From: Capsaspora owczarzaki ATCC 30864
Lineage: Eukaryota > Opisthokonta > Filasterea
Length of the DNA: 64,000 nt
Direction: 5' to 3'
Assembly: GCF_000151315.2 (NCBI RefSeq)
Contig: NW_011887307.1
Location: 686,876 to 750,875 of the forward strand
A program made the position numbers and the translations under genes. Positions 47,578-58,682 of the stretch are shown here, piece after piece. Every line of letters begins with the position of its first letter. The first letter of the stretch is position 1. The notes below the pieces were generated by a model that worked only from the letters and a program-made list of their open reading frames with translations, did no database searches and had not been told where the DNA came from.

Positions 47578-49440
47578 TTACAGCTTCTTGACTCGACTGG
47601 ACCGCCCCCTGGACTTGCCCTTCGCCGCCGGACTCGGGCAAGACTTGCTAGCCGCTGCAGCAGTTTCCATGTTCTCCCTGACAAGCGTCGAGTTGCTGTT
47701 CCTCGCAGCAGCCTTCTGCTTGACTGGCGATCGGATACGCTTCGTGTATGCAACAGACCACATGACAACGTTGATGAGGACGGCCTGGGCATCCGGCGCA
47801 ACGTCCCCGTAGAACAAGCCAATGTACACTGCCCGCAGCGAGTGCTGTCCGTGCAGTAGCAGCTTTTGGTAGAACGTGGCGTGCTGCGGACCTTTCAAGC
47901 CGCGAGTGTCGTGGCTGCGAAACGTGTCGTCCTCGAAACCTGGCAGCCACAAGTCGCATTCGAGGCCTTGGGGAGGGCGCGGGTGCGTGCCGCTTTCTTT
48001 GAAGAACTTTTCTTGCACAAACAGCAGGTCGACCACGCGTGTACGAAGCACGAGGAAAATGTCGTGGGCCATTGTCGGCGAGAGACACTGAGTAAGCGTG
48101 GGAGTGGCGGCCAGCGTCCTTGTGAGAGCGTCGAAGAGTCCAGCCTTTTCCAAGAGTTCGGCCAGTCGCTTGTCGTCCTTCACATCGTCCTCGTGCACAC
48201 CGCCAAACACTGTGCGCGCGACGTTCACTGGGTTGCTGTTGTCCACTGGGTTGTTGTCCCGCGGTGAAATGACCAGCTGGGTCGTGTACATTGAAAGCAC
48301 TTCGCCACGCACGTTGCACAGCAGCTTGCACTGCTCCAGCGTGTCTGCCGAAATGGACACTTGGACAACCTTAAAGTGCAGATCGAGCTCCGGGTGGTTT
48401 CGGTTGTTGGCGTTCCTGCGATCGTCCGTGCCCTCATTCTTTCGACGAGCAGAGCGCTTTTGGGCGGACTCATCATTGGGGCTAGAGATGACCAAGTAGG
48501 ACGTGGCGCCCAAAGCCATCATGCGCATGCATGGGTCGTCGGCAGGCGGCGACCGAGGAACACACACACCACTCGGGAGGAGGTGGAAGTTGAAGGAACT
48601 CCAAAGGTCGTCCTCGGAGCTGGCGTACGGGCTCGACTCTGTGGTGGTGTTGGATGCTGAAGCAGAGTGCGGTCCTGCGAATGGGTGAAACTGAGCGGAA
48701 ACAGTGTCCAAGGTCGCAGGGTTGCTTGGAGCAGAGCCGTTGCCCGAAAAGGTCACGGGCGGCAACGAGGCGGCACCGGTTGGAGCTGCAGCAGCTGGCG
48801 CGGATGACGCCGACCAGTTCTCGGCAAGGTGTGTGGAATCGGAAGAGGCACTTGCCTGCATCGAGAACAAGGTGGCCATGTCGGCCGACGGAATTCGTGA
48901 AACAGAGCCCTCGCTCGGAAAATCAGAGTGTAATTCGGAGTCGTCCAGGAAGCTCGATGACGGCTCGTCACTTGAGGAGAAGACCTCCGCCAACGCCATG
49001 TCAAGCTCAGTGGCAGTTTGCACAAGATCGAGAGCGTTATCGGTCGAACCAAAGTCGCCGCCGCGCGGGGAAGGGCATGGTCTGAAATACGACGTGTGCG
49101 TCTCGCTTTCCCTCTGGTCGAGCCAAGAACCCAGGGAATTCTGTGCCAGCTCTTGGGCAAAGGAAAAAGAGCCCGAGAAATCAACACGAGATGCCATGGT
49201 CTTGAGCGAGAGCACGGGAGCCAACGCCTCAGTATCAAGGTCTTGGCTTTGCAGAAACGCTTCTTGTGGTTCCGCCGTTTGAAAGTCGTCTTGGCCTTCC
49301 TCTGTCTGCAGTCCCGACGACCAAAGCACCGACGGAAGCACGGAATCTTCCTGTGAGTGTCCAGGCATGTTTTCGAATAAAAAGGCGGTGCATGACGGGG
49401 TCAGTTCCAAGGCAACGCCTTGGCTAAGATTTTCTTGCAT
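47578..49440 (-). CDS. 620-residue protein of unknown function
   Basis: A single open frame from ATG 49440 (MQENLSQGVALELTPS...). The first 300 residues are acidic and serine-rich with little predicted structure and could be an activation region. A basic KRSARRKNEG patch resembles a nuclear signal. A better ordered part follows (LDLHFKVVQVSISADTLEQC, LSMYTTQLVISPRD, AHDIFLVLRTRVVDLLFVQE, FYQKLLLHGQHSLRAVYIGL), ending in a lysine- and arginine-rich tail (KGKSRGRSSRVKKL). I do not recognise the family. The layout resembles a transcription factor, but no DNA-binding motif is identified. No introns are apparent. Confidence 0.75.
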   Translation of the reverse strand: MQENLSQGVALELTPSCTAFLFENMPGHSQEDSVLPSVLWSSGLQTEEGQDDFQTAEPQEAFLQSQDLDTEALAPVLSLKTMASRVDFSGSFSFAQELAQNSLGSWLDQRESETHTSYFRPCPSPRGGDFGSTDNALDLVQTATELDMALAEVFSSSDEPSSSFLDDSELHSDFPSEGSVSRIPSADMATLFSMQASASSDSTHLAENWSASSAPAAAAPTGAASLPPVTFSGNGSAPSNPATLDTVSAQFHPFAGPHSASASNTTTESSPYASSEDDLWSSFNFHLLPSGVCVPRSPPADDPCMRMMALGATSYLVISSPNDESAQKRSARRKNEGTDDRRNANNRNHPELDLHFKVVQVSISADTLEQCKLLCNVRGEVLSMYTTQLVISPRDNNPVDNSNPVNVARTVFGGVHEDDVKDDKRLAELLEKAGLFDALTRTLAATPTLTQCLSPTMAHDIFLVLRTRVVDLLFVQEKFFKESGTHPRPPQGLECDLWLPGFEDDTFRSHDTRGLKGPQHATFYQKLLLHGQHSLRAVYIGLFYGDVAPDAQAVLINVVMWSVAYTKRIRSPVKQKAAARNSNSTLVRENMETAAAASKSCPSPAAKGKSRGRSSRVKKL

Positions 49441-51313
49441 CTTGTTCGGAGTTTGCTGTTTGGTTTTAATGTTTTTTGTTTTTTTGTTTCAGAGTGGGAT
49501 TTTTAGAATTTTGAATTCACAGTCGCAAGCAACTTTAAGCGAGAGAAAAATAACACAATGGAAAGAAAAGAAAAAAAGAAAAAGAGAAAAAAAAGCAGAC
49601 TGAGGTCGGGTAGCAACGAGAATTCTGAGGCAGGAAATGCCGGCAACAAAGAATCCAGCAAAAAGCCAATCCCACACACTTTGTCGCAAATCGCCCTAAA
49701 GCGCAGCAATCAGAGGTGGCGCCAGAGCACACCGCACGCACACTCTCCCACCGACAACGAAACGTGCTCAGACTTGCTTGCAAAAACCCCTGCTGCTGAG
49801 CAGTCTAGCAGTCTAGCAGTCGTGGAAGGCAAGCGCTGACGTTTGCAAGTTTTCGCCAGTTTTGGGAGTTTATTTTGATTTTTTTTTTCCGGTTGCTCTG
49901 GTTTTTTTTTTTTTTTTTTATGCTGCTTTGGTTGCGTCCTTCTCTCTTGGCGTCTTGGCTGTCGACCGCAGCTCAACCGCCCGATGAGCAGGGTGCAAGA
50001 AACAAAACACCATGGCTGCATCCCTCTGCCATCTGCACGCCCGTGGCCAAAGCGCTTCGAGCCGCGTGTGAAAGGAGTGACGTGCGCGCGCTGGCAGCAT
50101 TTAAAAAAAAAAAAAAAAAAAAAACTAACTCAAGAAAAAACAAAAACGAAAAAAATACACCAAAACGGCAAAAAGATCATATGCTGTTTCAACGATCGTG
50201 GATCGTATTTTCATGCAAAATTCGACAGCACTCCCACACTCAAGCAGAAGGGCGCCAACAAGCACCGATGGGCGAATGGGAAGGGGAGAAGAGGGGACGA
50301 TCTGCACTTTGGTGCGCGCGCGCCTGTGATTGGGCTCGTCGCTTGCCCCTACCCCGTCCTCCTGCCAACGACCACAAAGCGATAAAAATGATGTCATCAA
50401 GAAAGCTCACAAACTCAAAAATCTCACAAAGTCCAGAGACAGCTAAAGATGAAATATCTGACTCAATTTCTTATTCAAACAATCGCGACGACAATCAGCA
50501 AGGCGACGAGGACAACGCAACAATTCTTCTCATCGTCACTGGTGAAACGATTGACAAAGCACTGCTTGCTGGCAACACTTCACCTGTGCCTGGGCTTGCG
50601 GGAACAAAGCAAACCCCACGGTACAACAAGAAAAAAAATCCCTGAGCTGAACCGGAAGGAGTTGATTTTTGCCTTCATTCGACCGCCTCCCCCCCCCAGT
50701 AACTATCAAGGAAAGAAAATGCTGCAGCACGTGGCTGGTCGAAGAGTTGTGGATGTGGTGAAGAAAGCAGGAGGCAGTGAGTGACGTTTGCACGAAAGCT
50801 GGCACGCACGAAACACCGCCAGAGCAACCGTAAAAAATAAGGGAAGAAAAAAAAAAAAAACCCCCGTCCAGTAAACAAATCCTGCCCTCTATTGCGGTAT
50901 TGGACGTCTCGGCCGAGCTGCCCTTGCGAAAGAGAAAGAAATAGGACATGAACGAAAGGAAAGGGAATTAAAGAAATCTGACATGTACTGCCGAAACGGG
51001 GAGAGGAATGGGCGAAACAACAAGGGGGGGGGGGCCGAGTTGTTTTGCTGCGTGCAAGAAAAAAACAACGAAAAACCCTGCTGACCTGTTGGAGTACTAG
51101 CTGTTTGCCACGCGTTCGACTTGCGGCTTTGTGGGGGAAAAAAAAGAGACTGATCTATTGCGTGAACGTGGCCGGACCGGCTTGAAAACAACTCGCACCC
51201 CAGATGGGATTGTTTGAAAATTAAAAAAACACAAAAGAACTTGGATTTGAAACGAAACAAACACAAGATGCAAACGACCGCGTAGTCACAAATAGTACCA
51301 GTACCAGCGGACA
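49441..51313. other. 1.9 kb intergenic region, no gene seen
   Basis: Upstream of the 620-residue gene and downstream of the Abraxas-like gene. Rich in poly(A)/poly(T) tracts (T-run 49901-49919, A-run 50103-50124, C-run 50692-50698, G-run 51025-51033). Several frames above 100 codons are low-complexity and lack a coding look. No tRNA or repeat family recognised. Confidence 0.5.
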
Positions 51314-52851
51314 TCAGTCATAGGCGACACCGAGTGGAGTCTGCGCTTCGTAAGGAAGGGAACTTGAGTGGTCAAATGTTATTGTTGCAGCATGCGACTG
51401 GTATCGAGCCGCCGCTGCCGCTTTCTTCTCTGCAAGTCGGTTCTCGAGCTCTGAGACAGCAGCATTGGTTGATGATACCTCTTGACATAGGCCCTGAGAC
51501 ACGTCGTGCAGAAACCGCGACCGACAAGAGTAAAATAAGAAAGAGCAGTCAAATGAGCTTGGCCAGCGTCAAACAAATGAACAGCAGCAAAGCGGACGGG
51601 TGAAGACGTGCAGGAAACCAACTGGATTCCACCTTACCTGTATCCGCTGAATCATAGCATTCATCATGTGGTTCATGTTGCCGTTTTGGGCCGTCTGCGA
51701 GCTGCCTGGACCAAAGATTGAGTGCTGCTCCTTCGAGGGAGGATGAGGAAGCAAGTGATGCTGGTCGCAAGCACCAAGGGTGCTCGACGTGACGAGCACC
51801 TCCACGCTGGAAGCGGGAGGGGTTGGAGTGGACGGATCATCACTGAGCAATTCTGGAAGAAGGGCAAGGTCTGCCCGCTTTGCTTGCCGCACCTCGACGG
51901 AGGGCATGCGATACTCCCGATGCGACAAGGCATCGAATACTGGTGTTGTCGTGTCAAACGCAACAAACGGCGGTTGGATTGTCTTGAAGCTATGACGAAT
52001 TTCGCTGGGAGGCGCTGTGACATGGCGTAGAAGCACATAGTCGAACGAATGCACAGCCTGGGTGTCTGACAACTTGCCAGTGAAGAGACCCATCACAAAC
52101 GGAGCGGCAGGAGCACCCGAGGAGGAGGAGGAGGAGGAGGTAGACGGTCGAAAGTGCGCCAGGAGCTCAGTGTGGAGGGTTTTCTCGAGTATGGTGGGGA
52201 GCAGTAGTGTCGCTTGATGCCGCGCAACAAACCAACCGACGACCTGAGCGTGCGCTGGCACTTCAGCCTTTGTTAACGCGGAAAAGTTGGGCAGGCCGTA
52301 GTCGGACTCGACGACCTGGAAGGATTCGACGTGCACAATGATTTCGTCGTGCACGTACTGTGTCAAAGAGCCAACAGAAACACGACAGAGTGCAGGTTTA
52401 GACAATCAAAAGTTGTGCAGGTTTGAGTGAGTGTTTGATTTCTTAGGCAGCCACCCAACCAACCAAGCCATGCGACGACAGGCTGTTTCGCTGTACGAAC
52501 GATCAACAAACAGCGAAACACAGCAACCAAACCAGACAACGAACGACTGGTTGCTGGTCGGGCCTCACCTCGCAGTCGTCTCGGAACGTCGTGATGGCGC
52601 GCTTCCGTATGCTGCCGAAGAGCAGTCCATGCTGCGAATGGGGGGGGTGGCAGGAGAGGAAGCCGGGACAGAACGTTAGTCAATGCAACTCCAGCCAAAA
52701 AAAAAAAAACAAAAGCCCAGCGAAAATGAACGATACAACGGAGGCAGCAATGCATGCTTCGACCTACTAGCTGAGGCTTGGTCGTGGCAAACTCAAAGAG
52801 CAGCGACGACAGCACTGGGCCAGCGATGCGAGCTGCAAAGGTCGTTGTCAT
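51314..52851 (-). CDS. Abraxas-like (FAM175) MPN-minus scaffold protein
   Basis: Four exons (52768-52851, 52569-52631, 51638-52357, 51314-51493) give 348 residues. The start MTTTFAARIAGPVLSSLLFE leads into a degenerate MPN fold: HGLLFGSI, then AQVVGWFVARH and TILEKTLHTELLAHF, which correspond to VVGWYKFRR and ERLLHKNLQEHF of human Abraxas; the metal-binding MPN+ residues are absent. Loops are enlarged by serine- and proline-rich inserts. The last exon encodes a coiled coil (AAVSELENRLAEKKAAAAAR), as Abraxas and ABRO1 use to pair with BRCC36. The C terminus GVAYD lacks the SPxF motif that binds BRCA1. It is the likely scaffold of a BRISC-type K63 deubiquitinase. The family call is by eye. Confidence 0.75.
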
Positions 52852-53873
52852 CGTATTTTGCAGCAAACTTGGAAAAAGTCAAAAAAACAAAGAAAAATGT
52901 AGAGTGAATTCGAGCCTTTGGCTGCACGATGGTGGTAAGGTTGTTTCGGGCTTTGGGCGTGAGCGGCAGGCAGATGCATGAACGTCGGATGCAGGTTGAA
53001 GCGAGGGCGGAATCGCGGAGGAATAACGCTTTTGGCTGTTTGAATGACGCGGGCATTGCGACCGTTTCCAGCACCTTGTCTGAGGCAGCAATTTGTTGTT
53101 GTTGTAAGAAACTGTGTGCTTCATATACACTCAATCCAACAAGGGAAACCCCCCTCAACGCCTCTTCGCAGACGGGTGATGCGCCAGGCGAGGCGGAGGA
53201 GTGTGAAAGCGAGAATCACCATCGTGGACCATTAAAACACACCACGTCCCCTCCTGCGAGGCCCCCGCTTCGACGGATTCATGCGCGTCGCTGGAATGTC
53301 AGTACATGTGCTCCGTCTGTGTTATTCTTGCAGCTTGCGACGGCCTCGGGCTGGAGCAGTGCCGGCCTTATGTTTTCCAAAGCCAGAACAGTGTCGCCAC
53401 ATCAGCTGCCGCGTTCACCTACCTGGAGGTCCCTGGCGCCCGCGCGGCCACTCAGTCCGGACGCCCCGTGGCATGTATGCACCAGTTGAAGTGCGCGCGC
53501 GGTGCATACAGACCTCCTTGTGCCTCGCACGCCAATGCGCTTCTTTCAGACTTTTCGTACTTTTTTTATTTTATTTATTTTATTTATTTTCATTTATTTT
53601 CATTTTTTTCATTTTTTTCATTTTTTATTTTTTATTGTTTTCCGTTTTGTCCGTTTCACTTTTCGAGTATATGGAGGGCGGGTTTGAGCTGTTCGCCGGC
53701 CCGATTCCGAGCCGGATTTTTCATGAAAATTTCAGCGCGATTCTCGTGCATCTTGCTGATATTTTCGTTTGGCGACTGGAGGCTTTGGTGCGTACGATTA
53801 TGCTTTTTTTCGAGTTCCACCTGGCTTCAGGTTGACGAGTCCATTCGTTTTTTTTTTTTTTTTTTCTTCAGGT

Positions 53874-53910
<37 letters not shown>

Positions 53911-54104
53911 ATTTTCTATTTTCTGCGCTTGACAAGGTGATTGGCATTGTTGAATATTAAATCGTCGATTGGGGTCTGGGGAGCATGGCTCGTACGCATG
54001 CCACTTGCATGTAGAGGGGGAGGGGACGCAGGCGCAGGGGGGCCCTGCGAGCAGCCGCCGAAGCGTCAAAAGTGGGCGGCGGGAATAATGCAATGTTGGA
54101 TTGT

Positions 54105-54150
<46 letters not shown>

Positions 54151-54983
54151 ACGCGACAAAGCGGAGGACTTCGGTTTGGTGTGTTTTGCTTTGTGTGCCT
54201 CTCTGCAAAAGCGCGCCAGGGTCTGCGGAATTTCACCTCATACAAGCTGTGCGACGCTGCTTGTTTTCGTGTGTGGAGTCGCGTCGCGTCGCGGGACGAC
54301 AGAGCCAGCAAAAAACAAACAACAGCACGAAAACGAAAGAAAAAGGTTGAACGCAGATCTCTGGTTTGCTCGTTCTCTTGAGTGAGTGTGCGTGGCTTGT
54401 TGGACGAGATGGGGGCTGGTGAGCCACTGCATGGTGTTGCATTGGGAAGGAGGGTGTCCATCTGAGGGTTTTGGGTTTGAGGACTCCTCCCGGGAAGAAG
54501 GTGCGCTGCTGAGGAAGCTGAGGAAGCCGTGGGTTGAGTGGGGCGACGTTGAGCATTGAGCTGGCCTGCAACCTCAGCCAGTCTGTTAGTCTGCTGCTGC
54601 TGGGACACCAAACGGGGGGCCTCCTTGCCGTCCATCCATCCGTCTCCCCGAGCTGGCATTCGAGTGGCAAGCGAGGACCCCGATCGCATGTGCAAGTTGG
54701 CGGCGGGATGGTGTGCGGCGTCCCATTCCGTCTCACATTGGAAATCGCACATGTCCACCCCCCACTCCCAATCCCAATCCTGATGCATGCATCATACAAA
54801 TCCCGTTGAAGCAGAGGCCATTGCGACTCTGTTTTTGCTACTATTGACAAGTATGCGCACTGTTTGATCTTTTTGGCTCACTTTTTGTTGTTCTGCATCA
54901 CACAGCTTTTCCCCCTTTTCCATTGAGATTTGGCTGCAATTTGGAAATCGTTGATCCGCTTCTCGTTCAACTCTCGAGCTGCC
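52852..54983. other. 2.1 kb intergenic region, no secure gene
   Basis: Divergent space between the Abraxas-like and ELM2 genes. Holds a TTTTA/CATTT array (53555-53635), T-run 53875-53907 and A-run 54106-54146. Plus-strand 53306-53520 and minus-strand 54066-54788 contain frames with some protein-like stretches, but neither has splice or family support. Confidence 0.5.
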
Positions 54984-57900
54984 ATGGGGAGCGACACCGA
55001 ACCAACGCCAATGGTATTCGAGGAGAGCGAGCCTGCCGTCGAGGAGAACGAGCAAGACAGACCGCAGGAGCCAGCGTCCGACTTTGGTTTTGACAACGAT
55101 CGCGACACGTACGACGATGACGGCGGCGACGACGGCGACGACGACGAAAAAGAACAAGAAGCAGACGAGGACCAGGAGGAGGAGGCAGAGGACGATGGTG
55201 AAATCACTCCACCAGAGGAGGCTGGAGGACAAGAGGGCGAAGGCGCAGCCTTTTCGGAGGAATCTGTCGCCGTTGCGGTCGCAGCCGCCGTGGCCGAGGC
55301 AGAGCAACATGTTGTCGAGAACGATGAAGAGCTGCAGCGCGTGATCGCGGCCACCACGGCTGCGGCGATCGAGCAGGAAGCGACGCCGGCCGAGGAGAAG
55401 GCCACACACGCACAGCGCAAGCAATCGCACTACCTCTCCTTTCTGCAACCAAGTCATGCACACGGCTCGTCGACTCAACAAAAGCCAGTGGCCGCTCAGG
55501 CTGCAGGAGCATCACAGAAGGCCTCGGCCTCAGATAAATCGGGCACGTCGAAAGCCTCCAAAAACGAGCGCTCCACAGACGACGACGCCGACACAATCCC
55601 AGGCAAGGCCTTCCACACGCGTAGCAGTACAGTGTTCTCAACCCCTCTCATGTCAAAAGCAATCTCCATGATTGCCGCGGACGCCGTTGCTGCCGCGAGC
55701 GCGCTTGGCGGCAAGGAGCCCGCGCGTATTCGGTTGGGCGACACTTGGCAAATGAGTGCCGAAACGGTCGCACGCATCAAAACTCAAAGCCAAGCCAAGT
55801 ACACCAAAACCTGCGTGGATGTAAGGAGCGAAATGATAATTTTTTTGTGTGTTTTTGTTTTGTGTTTTCGTTTTCACGCCTTGTCCACTCACTTTCGCTC
55901 ACAAAAATGGTTTGCCAACTCAGCAATCAACCATGCTCTGGAAAGTGCTCGATTCGATGCCAGACGAGGAAGATCCAGCTCGTTTGATGGTCGTGAACGA
56001 GCCGTCTGTGCTTGACAATCTCCGCCACTTGTGTCGAAGCTCTGCCATTCCAAGTGCGTTGATGCACGCCCGTGGCTTGCTGCGGGATGCTTCTTGGGAG
56101 GTTTTATTCTGACTTTTTTCCCCATTTTTCTTTTTTTCCATTTTGCTTGATTTCTTTGCTTGCAACGATATAGATGGACCGGTTCATGAAGAGCACATGC
56201 TGCACTTGTTCCGACACCACGAGTACGACATGCTGTTGACGTTGCAAAGCCTCATCACCGAGAGGCGCGATGCCGATTGCACCATGTGCGGCACACCGGC
56301 ACATCCCGTCTCTTGGAGTGCGGCCGAGAAGCAGCTGTTTGAATCCGAGCTGGCGCTTCATGGCAAGACATTCTCCAAGTTTAATTTGTTGGTACGACCC
56401 CTTCCCCCCAAACCCTGCCTTTTGTGTTGTTTTTTATGCGTTTTTCGACGGGAGTTGGCAACGACGCTCATCTGGCTTGTTCCTTTCCCCCCTCGCCTTA
56501 TTCAGCGCCATTCGAAAACACTTGGCCAAATCGTCGAGCACTACTATAGCTGGAAGAAGCTCAACCGCGCTCGGTATCGCGAGTGCATGAATCAGTTCCG
56601 ACGACTGCAAGCGAGCTCCCGCGTGTCCGAAGCTCGAGAAAAAGCCCACGCCCAAGCAGCTGCAGCAGCCGTGCTCGCCGGCATTGCTGCGCATTCTGCC
56701 TCTCGCTCGGAGCCTCCCACCCCTCGGCGAGAGTGCACCAACTGCCGTCGCTCGAAAACGTGCCAATGGCGGCATGGCTTTGGCGGCGATATTCTCTGCA
56801 ACACTTGCGGAATTTACTTTATCAAGCACGCCAAGTACAAGAGCTACACTGACGAGGAAATTATGCGAAATATCGCCGCGGGCATTGCTGCCGACGGCGA
56901 CGTTCGTGTTGCACCGACGTCCATGCGGACACTCCAGCTGACACGGGTGGTGCCGCAAACGCGACTGGACGGGAGCCTACCGCTCAAGCAGGAGGAACGA
57001 GAGTCGGCTGATGCCACTCCAAAGGCGGAGGCGGAGGCCGTTGTCAAGCCCGAGGAGGCGGTGAAATCCGAGCCAGCCGAGCCAACAACTACAGCAGCAA
57101 CATCAACAACCTCAGTCACGGTCAAATCAGAGCAGACCCAAGAGGCCACAGCAACGCCTGTTCCTGCACCTGCTCCTGCGCCTGCTGCCGACGCCGCGAG
57201 CACCGAGTCCCAGCAGCCGCCTTTCAAGTGCTTTGCATGTCACCGACGATTCGAAGGCTACCAGGGTTTGAATGGCCACATGCGCGTGCACGACAACCAC
57301 CAGGCCTTGCTCATCACTCACGCCCAGGCATACCGAGGAATGGCTGGCGTGCCTCCTCAAGTTGGTGATCCAGTCGTCCTCACCAACGCCTACAATGCTG
57401 GCGAAATGGCTCCAATTGATCCGACCAAGACCTACTCAGGACGGCCGCAACTCCCGCACCAGCCGCACATGCCCCCTGTAGTTGTACCTCGCTTCACCGG
57501 CGCGACTGCCGACGCAGCGTCAGCCGCCGGACCTGAAATCGAACGTCCGATTGTGCCTGCTGGACCTGCCCTGCATGCGGCGCGCAAGCAAGAGGAGCCA
57601 TTGCGGGCGCTCGACTCGTTCGATCCTGCTTGGTCCAAGCATTTGAGTCGACTGGAGGCATTGCGGATGGGCAAACCCCCACCGGAACCTTCCGAGGCGG
57701 TGGTCGAGGTTGACGTCGAGACGGTAGAGCAGGGTGCGAGTGCTCCCACCTCGCAACAACCAAGCGCCAACACCAGCGAGCCCTCCACAGGGGCGCCCAG
57801 CTCTCCGATTTCTACTAGCACGGCAATGGAGATTGACGCGAAAAAGGAGGCCCCACCACCAGCTCGCGTCTTCCCACAGTGCGCGCAGTGCCTGTGCGAA

Positions 57901-58011
57901 GTCAGCGCATGCTGGCGACTCGGTCCGGATGGCAAGACCATCTGCGACGATTGCGGCTTGGCGTTCTACCAGTGGGACGCGCCGACCTGCCCAACTTTGC
58001 CAGGCGCTCGT

Positions 58012-58047
<36 letters not shown>

Positions 58048-58425
58048 TCTTCTGCGATGACGGTGGACAGGGCAGCCTCTCCTGCTCAGAATGCAGAGTC
58101 GTCGTCGTCGTCGCCCAAGCAACCAGCCGCCAAACACGTTGCCAAACGCTCACGCTACACACCAAAGTTCGATCCGAGCTCTGGCAACTACTCGGATGAA
58201 ATGCAGAGCCGCGATCTGCTGCAGTCGCTCTTTGGCCTCGACACGATCGTGACGGATCTCGCCCGCCCGCGCTGGCCCGGTGACAATGGCGGCGTTGGCT
58301 TGCTGCGTCTATCGCAGTACTCTGAGCCGTTTGTTCTCGGCGATGCTCCCGTTCCCGAGCCGCGCCAAGGTTCCAGGCGCGAGGGTGTTTCGTCGCTCGT
58401 CATGGACTACATTGCGCGCGAGTGA
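54984..58425 (+). CDS. ELM2-SANT corepressor with two GATA-like fingers and a C2H2 finger
   Basis: Four exons (54984-55820, 55924-56053, 56174-56391, 56506-58425) give 1034 residues. The N terminus is acidic. The ELM2 domain spans three exons: RIRLGDTWQMSAE, MLWKVLDSMP, LRHLCRSSAIPNGP, HEYDMLLTLQSL. A SANT domain follows (WSAAEKQLFESELALHGKTF ... LGQIVEHYYSWKK). Next is a GATA-type finger (CTNCRRSKTCQWRHG ... CNTCGIYF), a C2H2 finger (FKCFACHRRFEGYQGLNGHM), and a second GATA-like finger (CAQCLCEVSACWRLG ... CDDCGLAF). ELM2-SANT proteins bind class I histone deacetylases. The ELM2/SANT pair most resembles MIDEAS/TRERF1 of the MiDAC complex, while ELM2-SANT-GATA recalls MTA of NuRD; no BAH domain is present. 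Glutamine-poor, serine-rich linkers carry a 13-15-serine run near residue 895. Confidence 0.88.
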
Positions 58426-58682
58426 GCCGCCCCCTCCCAAAACATATCAAACTGTTACACAATATAGGTTTATTTTTGTTACACTGCAGAGTTCCATTTT
58501 CGATCGAGTTACTGTACGCAACAATGCCTAAACTAAGCGTCGTCTCAGAAGTTCAGTCATTTTCTGGTCTTTTTGATTGATTCGCCCCTTTTTTTCTTTT
58601 TTTTTTCTTTTTTTTCTTTCCCGCTTTTGCTCGCTTTCGTTTTTTTCCCTAACTTGTACATAATCATCTTTCTAAGCACGCC

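Noticed and set aside
49875-50645. 256-codon plus-strand frame
   Set aside because: Consists of poly(T) and poly(A) translations joined by unremarkable sequence; no family or splice support.
53306-53932. Plus-strand frame with a cysteine-bearing segment (LEQCRPYVFQSQNS)
   Set aside because: Runs straight into a phenylalanine/tyrosine-rich TTTTA array; no start context, splice pattern or family match.
54066-54788. Minus-strand 240-codon frame upstream of the ELM2 gene
   Set aside because: Ends in a poly(A)/poly(T) tract read as phenylalanine, composition is low-complexity, and no homologue is recognised.
56054-56110. Reading through MHARGLLRDASWE as part of ELM2 exon 2
   Set aside because: Leaves the next exon out of phase; the donor A|GTGCGT at 56053 keeps phase and gives SSAIPNGP, which matches the ELM2 pattern SSALPGGG.
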